Assembly (NCBI GenBank): GCA_029907755.1
Contig: JARYLH010000016.1
Span: 1 to 17,387, forward strand
Direction of reading: 5' to 3'
DNA from: Candidatus Methanosuratincola sp.
GTDB lineage: Archaea > Thermoproteota > Methanomethylicia > Methanomethylicales > Methanomethylicaceae
Length of the DNA: 17,387 bases
The notes under the pieces are model-generated. The model had not been told where the DNA came from, did not search any database, and saw nothing but the letters and a program-made list of their open reading frames with translations. This document shows, piece by piece, positions 13,692-17,387 of this stretch. Positions within the stretch are counted from its first letter, which is position 1; every line of letters begins with the position of its first letter. The position numbers and the translations under genes were made by a program.

Positions 13692-14030
13692 TCACATGAC
13701 CTCCAGCTCCCTCCGGTCGAACACGGGGAGCTCAAGCTCGCTGCTCATGTATATAGCCTTCGTCGGGCAGCTCTCCTTGCACTGCCCGCAGAACATGCAC
13801 CTGTCGAGGAATAAGATTGGGCGCTTACCCTTCTCGTCCTGCACGATCTGAATCGCAGCCGACGGGCAGTCCTTCTCGCAGAGCGAGCACCCGATGCAGA
13901 GCTCCCTCTTGAGCCCGACCCTGCCCCTGTATGACGGATCGGCTTCGATCCCCGCCTTCCCCGTGAAGCCGTACCTGCGGATCGTCTCTCGCCTCGCCTT
14001 CCTCTCGATTATGTCGCGAAGGACCGACAT
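13692..14030 (-). CDS. nuoI: NuoI-like ferredoxin subunit with two [4Fe-4S] clusters
   Basis: A 112-residue polyferredoxin homologous to NuoI, FpoI and EchF. Two full cluster motifs are visible: C45-x2-C48-x2-C51-x3-C55-P and C78-x2-C81-x2-C84-x3-C88-P. In cluster wiring C55 goes with the second set and C88 with the first, as in the family. The N terminus is a short basic amphipathic stretch (RKARRETIRRYGF) that would lie on the membrane. It is shorter than bacterial NuoI. With no E/F/G or FpoF gene nearby, this subunit is the likely docking point for soluble ferredoxin. The ATG overlaps the nuoH stop (TGATG). Confidence 0.95.
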   Translation of the reverse strand: MSVLRDIIERKARRETIRRYGFTGKAGIEADPSYRGRVGLKRELCIGCSLCEKDCPSAAIQIVQDEKGKRPILFLDRCMFCGQCKESCPTKAIYMSSELELPVFDRRELEVM

Positions 14031-15007
14031 CAGATCAGCCTCCAAAGGATCGTAGCCGCTACCTGGGCGAGCGACAGTGGAACCAAGTACCGCATGCCAA
14101 AAGACACCATCTGGTCTATCCTGACCCTGGCAAAGAGCCCCCTGACCAACGCGAGCACCGCCACGACTAGGGCCAATTTGAGCAGGAAGTATGCAGGGTA
14201 CAGTAGCCACTCCAGACCTGCGTGGGACGGCCCGATCGGCCCCCCGAGGAAGAGCGCCACAGCAAGGCCGGAGATGAAGACAAGCTCCATGTCCTTCGCG
14301 AGCCTGATTAGGGCGAGCTTCCTCCCGGAGTACTCGGTGAGCCACCCGGCGACGATCTCCTGCTCGGCCTCGGGAATGTCGAAGGGTATCCTCTCGAGCT
14401 CTGCCTGGGCGGCGACCAGGAATATGAAGAAGCCCATCGCCTGGGGCCCAAGTATGGACCACCCGTTTTCCGCCTGCCAAGATACGATCTCTGATACTGA
14501 GAGCCCTCCGGTGTGTATGCAGACCCCGGTTATGGAGAGCATCAGCGGTATCTCGAACCCGAGAAGCTGGAGCACGGCCCTCTCTGCGCCAAGCAGCGAG
14601 AATCGATCCGATGACGAGAAACCGCCGAGGAAGATCAGCATGCAGAAGAACGTCATCGCAACCACTGCGAATACCACGTCCCCCCTGAAGCTGACCAGCC
14701 CAGCGGCGCCGGTGACCGGGACTACCGCCCAGAATGTGAGGATGAGCGCGACCATCAGTACCGGCACGGCTCCGAATATCCGGCGATCTGCGTATGCGGG
14801 GGTTATGTCCTCCTTGCCCATCAGCTTGACAAAGTCAGCGATGGGCTGCATGATCCCCACTGGCCCAGCCAAGGCGGGCCCTGCGCGGAGCTGCATCCAA
14901 GCATAGATCTTCCGATCCAGCCACTCGTAGAGGAAAGACACAGCTATCAGGAAGAGGAAGCCCGGGAAAACGAGCGTCTGTAGGACCGGCAGGATCACGG
15001 GCTCCAA
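14030..15007 (-). CDS. nuoH: NuoH-like membrane anchor subunit
   Basis: A protein of about 325 residues with eight or nine helices, homologous to NuoH, FpoH and EchB/MbhM, the subunit that links the catalytic arm to the membrane arm. Seen: WLDRKIYAWMQLRAGP near the N terminus, the conserved loop motif AELERIPFDIPEAEQEIVAG followed by WLTEYSGRK, and a basic loop near the C terminus (FARVRIDQMVSFGMRYLVPLSL). The acidic loop that forms the E-channel entrance in complex I is intact. The first codon is uncertain: a TTG at 15007 lies two bases after the nuoD stop, and a GTG at 14998 is also possible. The reading frame stays open further upstream within nuoD, but that part is out of frame with nuoD and not real. 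Confidence 0.95.
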   Translation of the reverse strand: MEPVILPVLQTLVFPGFLFLIAVSFLYEWLDRKIYAWMQLRAGPALAGPVGIMQPIADFVKLMGKEDITPAYADRRIFGAVPVLMVALILTFWAVVPVTGAAGLVSFRGDVVFAVVAMTFFCMLIFLGGFSSSDRFSLLGAERAVLQLLGFEIPLMLSITGVCIHTGGLSVSEIVSWQAENGWSILGPQAMGFFIFLVAAQAELERIPFDIPEAEQEIVAGWLTEYSGRKLALIRLAKDMELVFISGLAVALFLGGPIGPSHAGLEWLLYPAYFLLKLALVVAVLALVRGLFARVRIDQMVSFGMRYLVPLSLAQVAATILWRLI

Positions 15008-15009
15008 GC

Positions 15010-16143
15010 CTAGACGCCCCCCGAATGCTCGACGCGCGCGGCGCAGCTGAAGCAGGGGTCGATGGAAGCGAGGATCACCGGCACGTCGGCTATGTTCACC
15101 ACATACTTGCCTTTCGATGTGAGCATCCTGACCAATGCAGGGAGGTTCGCCAGCGTCGGGGTGCTCACCTTGCACCGGTACGGCTTGTCGGATCCGTCCG
15201 AGGATATGTAGTGGAAGAGCTCCCCCCTCGGGGCCTCGACCCTTGACATGACCTCGCCCTGGGGGGCGCGCCTGGGCAGCCTCTGCAGTATCGGTCCCGC
15301 AGGCAGCCTGGAGACGCAGTGCCTGCACATCTGTATCGACTCGAGTATCTCGTCGAGCCTGACCAGTATCCTGGCATGGGCATCGCAGCCATCAGCGGTG
15401 ATAACGTTGAATGGGATCTGGTCGTGGGAGCAGTACGGGTCATCGGCCCTGACGTCCGACTTTATCCCAGAGGCCCTGAGCGTTGGCCCCACTGCGGAGG
15501 TCGCCATAGCGTCCCCAGGGCTCAGGATCCCGATCCCCTGTGTCCTCTTCAGGATCGACCTGTCATTGAGCACGATCTCCCTGTACCTCTTGACCCTCGG
15601 CTCGAGCTCGTCTAGCCCCTTCCTTATCCTCGAGAGCAGCTCCTCGGTAACGTCGCGCCTGACCCCGCCGATCACATTGTATGAGGATGTGATCCTGTTC
15701 CCCGAGAGCGCCTCCATCAGGCCCAATGTGATCTCCCGGTCGAGCCAGACATGCATGAAGAATGTGTCGAACCCTATCTCGTGAGCGGCGACGCCGAGCC
15801 ACAAGAGATGGCTGTTTATCCTAGAGATCTCCTCAGCCACTACCCTCAGGAACCTCGCCCTGGGGGGGATCTCCTTGCCGTGTAGAGACTCGACCGCAAG
15901 GCAATAAGTGAGGGTCTGGGCCACGTTGCAGATCCCGCAGATCCTCTCGATCAGGTAGAGGTTCTGTATGTAGGTCCTGTACTCCGCAGCCTTCTCGATC
16001 CCGCGGTGGTTGTAGCTCACGTCCAGGTCTACGCCAACTACATGCTCCCCATCGACCTTCAGTTTCAGCATCGCAGGCTCCTTCAGCGCAGGGTGCTGGG
16101 GGCCTATCGGTATGTCAAATATCCTCTCGTAGCTCGAGCTCAT
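15010..16143 (-). CDS. nuoD: NuoD-position large subunit with intact [NiFe] hydrogenase ligands
   Basis: A 377-residue large subunit. The start is the ATG at 16143: it overlaps the nuoC stop as ATGA and has AAGGAGGTC ten bases upstream; a longer frame from 16218 would lie inside nuoC. It begins like group 4 hydrogenases and NuoD alike (PIGPQHPALKEP, YNHRGIEKAAE). Unlike true NuoD it keeps all four cysteines that bind the NiFe centre: C69 and C72 (RICGIC) and C364 and C367 (DPCFSC). After C367 follow A-A-R and a seven-residue tail (VEHSGGV), the form expected for cleavage by a hydrogenase maturation peptidase. The His that usually follows the first pair (CxxCxxxH) is Gln76. I read it as the catalytic subunit of a membrane-bound group 4-type hydrogenase. 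Confidence 0.9.
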   Translation of the reverse strand: MSSSYERIFDIPIGPQHPALKEPAMLKLKVDGEHVVGVDLDVSYNHRGIEKAAEYRTYIQNLYLIERICGICNVAQTLTYCLAVESLHGKEIPPRARFLRVVAEEISRINSHLLWLGVAAHEIGFDTFFMHVWLDREITLGLMEALSGNRITSSYNVIGGVRRDVTEELLSRIRKGLDELEPRVKRYREIVLNDRSILKRTQGIGILSPGDAMATSAVGPTLRASGIKSDVRADDPYCSHDQIPFNVITADGCDAHARILVRLDEILESIQMCRHCVSRLPAGPILQRLPRRAPQGEVMSRVEAPRGELFHYISSDGSDKPYRCKVSTPTLANLPALVRMLTSKGKYVVNIADVPVILASIDPCFSCAARVEHSGGV

Positions 16144-16598
16144 TGCGGACTCGACCTCCTTGGCTCCGGCGCGGAAGGGGTGAACGACCTCCTTAGCGGG
16201 AATACGCCGGTTGGCCAATCCTCGGAAACCATGAACCTCGCGGGCGATGGGTGGCCCTCGAACTCGACGCCGAGCAGGTCATGCACCTCTCGCTCCCGCA
16301 TCTCTGCCCCAGGGAGCATATCAGAGACTGTGGCTATCTTCGGGTCGGATGGGTCCAACCTGACCCTGACAGTGGCCATCAGTGAGGAGCCCAGATGGAG
16401 CAGGAGATCGATGCTCTCCTTCATGTCCACCCCGGTTATCGCGACTACATGGCTGAGCCCTAGCCCGGCAAGGCGCCCTACGACACCCCTATATGCCTCC
16501 CTTGAGCAGGTCAAGAGGATGCGCCTCTCCGAGAGCACCTTCACGTCCTGGATGCCTTCCGCACCGGACAGGACCCGAAGCACTTCTTCCGCGTTCAT
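16140..16598 (-). CDS. nuoC: NuoC-like 30-kDa subunit
   Basis: A protein of about 152 residues, homologous to NuoC/FpoC and to the EchD-type hydrogenase subunit, which packs against the large subunit. The family signature is clear: PGAEMREREVHDLLGVEFEGHPSPARF, then a W and G-x-x-PLRR ending. A beta-rich N-terminal half (VKVLSERRILLTC, VVAITGVDMKE) precedes it. I place the start at the ATG at 16598, with GGGGGTTGA about ten bases upstream; a TTG at 16604 that overlaps the nuoB stop is also possible. Its last codons hold the ribosome-binding site of nuoD. It is not fused to NuoD, unlike in some bacteria. Confidence 0.9.
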   Translation of the reverse strand: MNAEEVLRVLSGAEGIQDVKVLSERRILLTCSREAYRGVVGRLAGLGLSHVVAITGVDMKESIDLLLHLGSSLMATVRVRLDPSDPKIATVSDMLPGAEMREREVHDLLGVEFEGHPSPARFMVSEDWPTGVFPLRRSFTPSAPEPRRSSPQ

Positions 16599-16600
16599 CT

Positions 16601-17038
16601 TCAATCAACCCCCGCCTTCTTTGCGACCTTGGATATGCCCTCGAGTATCGCTTCAGGCTTCGGCGGGCACCCAGGTACGTAGGCGTCCACCGGCACTATC
16701 GAATCAAGGCCCGGATAGACGTTGTAGCAAGCCCCCTTGCCGCCGTTCGAGAAGACGCCCCCGCTTATGCAGCAGGTGCCGACCGCCACCACCTTCTTCG
16801 GGTCGGGCATCTGCTCGTATATCCTGAGTATCCTTCCGCTCGCCTGCCTGGTGACCGGCCCGCTCACCACAAGTACGTCGGCGTGCCTCGGGCTCCCCTT
16901 CAGCATAACACCCAGGCGCTCGACGTCATATTTTGGCGTGAGGATCGCGAATATCTCGATGTCGCAGCCGTTGCAGGATCCTGTGTTGAAGTGGAGGATC
17001 CAAGGGCTCTTCCTGAACGCCCAGTCGATTATTCCCAC
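16601..17038 (-). CDS. nuoB: NuoB-position small subunit, hydrogenase-type [4Fe-4S] site
   Basis: A 145-residue small subunit carrying the cluster next to the active site. Cluster ligands seen: C22 and C25 in SCNGCDIE, C89 or C90 in GTCCISGG, and C124 in PGCPPKP. True NuoB/FpoB have two adjacent cysteines (ACCAIE) at the first position. The spaced C-x2-C with NGCDIE is the pattern of Ech, Mbh and other group 4 hydrogenases. The rest (FAILTPKYDVERLGV, ADVLVVSGPVT, YPGLDSIVPVDAYVPG) fits the same class. It starts with GTG (17038), one base after the nuoA stop. The protein works as the electron bridge between NuoI and the NiFe site in NuoD. Confidence 0.92.
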   Translation of the reverse strand: MGIIDWAFRKSPWILHFNTGSCNGCDIEIFAILTPKYDVERLGVMLKGSPRHADVLVVSGPVTRQASGRILRIYEQMPDPKKVVAVGTCCISGGVFSNGGKGACYNVYPGLDSIVPVDAYVPGCPPKPEAILEGISKVAKKAGVD

Positions 17039-17039
17039 A

Positions 17040-17378
17040 TCAGCGCCTCCTGTAAGTGATTATGGCATACAACGCCAGCCCGGAGAGCGCGATGTAGGCA
17101 ATCGGTAGGAGAACGTTCGATGCGGAAAAGGAGAATATCAGGATTATCGCGATGACGTCGAATATCAGGAAGAATGCTGCAAAGTCGAACATATGGATGC
17201 TCACCGGCACCCGCTCAGGCGGGAGCTGCTCGCCGCACGCGTATGGCTGGAGTTTTGCACCTTTTTCTTCCCCTTCGCCAACGCTTTTGCTCCCAGACCG
17301 CCCGCATGCATATATGAGGGCAGCCACCAGCAACGCCAGCGCGAAGACCCCCGCAGGGCCGGACAGATCCAAGAACAT
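17040..17378 (-). CDS. nuoA: NuoA-like membrane subunit with altered acidic residues
   Basis: A 112-residue protein with three helices (about 10-25, 60-80 and 86-107), homologous to NuoA/FpoA. Seen: the loop PYACGEQLPPERVPVS corresponding to YECG...P, and helix two FAAFFLIFDVIAIIL corresponding to LLFILFDVEA. Two acidic residues common in NuoA are changed: the Glu in YECG is Ala47, and the Glu in FDVE is Ile76; Asp74 is kept. NuoA is lacking from simple Ech hydrogenases, so its presence shows a complex I-like membrane arm. It is probably the first gene of the operon; only nine bases upstream of its ATG are in the window, including GGGAAAG. Confidence 0.88.
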   Translation of the reverse strand: MFLDLSGPAGVFALALLVAALIYACGRSGSKSVGEGEEKGAKLQPYACGEQLPPERVPVSIHMFDFAAFFLIFDVIAIILIFSFSASNVLLPIAYIALSGLALYAIITYRRR

Positions 17379-17387
17379 GGCTTTCCC

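Noticed and set aside
14030..15328. Longer reading of nuoH starting inside nuoD at 15328
   Set aside because: The extra N-terminal sequence is the out-of-frame shadow of nuoD and is not membrane-like. The real start is near the nuoD stop.
16144..16218. N-terminal extension of nuoD by 25 residues
   Set aside because: It would overlap nuoC by 79 bases and has no homologue-like sequence. The ATG at 16143 has a good ribosome-binding site and the ATGA overlap.
1..17387. CRISPR arrays, insertion sequences, rRNA and tRNA genes
   Set aside because: I looked for regularly spaced repeats, transposase motifs, terminal repeats and tRNA arms on both strands and found nothing convincing.

Overview
The window looks like part of an archaeal chromosome or metagenome contig of moderately high GC. 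The evidence is a complex I-type operon without nuoEFG and with NuoJ split over two genes, a VapBC pair, TATA/BRE-like promoter elements in front of several genes, and oligo-T gene ends without obvious bacterial hairpins. I cannot fix the lineage. Thermoproteota-type groups such as Methanomethylicia or Bathyarchaeia are a guess from the enzyme type only.

Left part (1-3473): the amino end of a dihydrolipoamide dehydrogenase-type flavoprotein runs off the left edge on the minus strand, and the edge itself is a perfect hairpin. Next come an unrecognised 120-residue protein on the minus strand and an AT-rich gap of about 600 bases. The gap holds two TTGA-N6-TCAA dyads and an 88-base perfect copy of part of a transporter gene found intact 4.6 kb further on. 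A vapBC-like toxin-antitoxin pair follows on the plus strand. On the minus strand are a small, probably frameshifted membrane protein and a YbjQ/UPF0145 protein.

Middle part (3474-7605): three separately promoted minus-strand genes encode an anthranilate phosphoribosyltransferase-like (TrpD-type) protein, a zinc-dependent medium-chain dehydrogenase and an EamA/DMT transporter. A plus-strand MgtC/SapB-type membrane protein follows. Two of these genes have clean dyads next to their TATA elements.

Right part (7800-17378): one tightly packed minus-strand operon of twelve genes in the order A-B-C-D-H-I-J1-J2-K-(M/N type)-L-(M/N type). Most neighbours overlap by 1-8 bases. It has the whole complex I membrane arm plus B, C, D and I, but no NADH- or F420-input subunits.

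The main result is that the NuoD-position protein keeps both CxxC pairs that bind the NiFe centre in group 4 hydrogenases (CGIC near the N terminus, DPCFSC near the C terminus) and has a short tail that could be a maturation peptide. The NuoB-position protein has the hydrogenase-type SCNGCDIE motif instead of the tandem cysteines of complex I. The NuoA-position protein has lost two acidic residues normal for NuoA. The simplest reading is a ferredoxin-linked, ion-pumping [NiFe] hydrogenase built on a full complex I chassis, intermediate between Ech/Mbh hydrogenases and Nuo/Fpo. Whether this form has already been described cannot be judged from the sequence alone.
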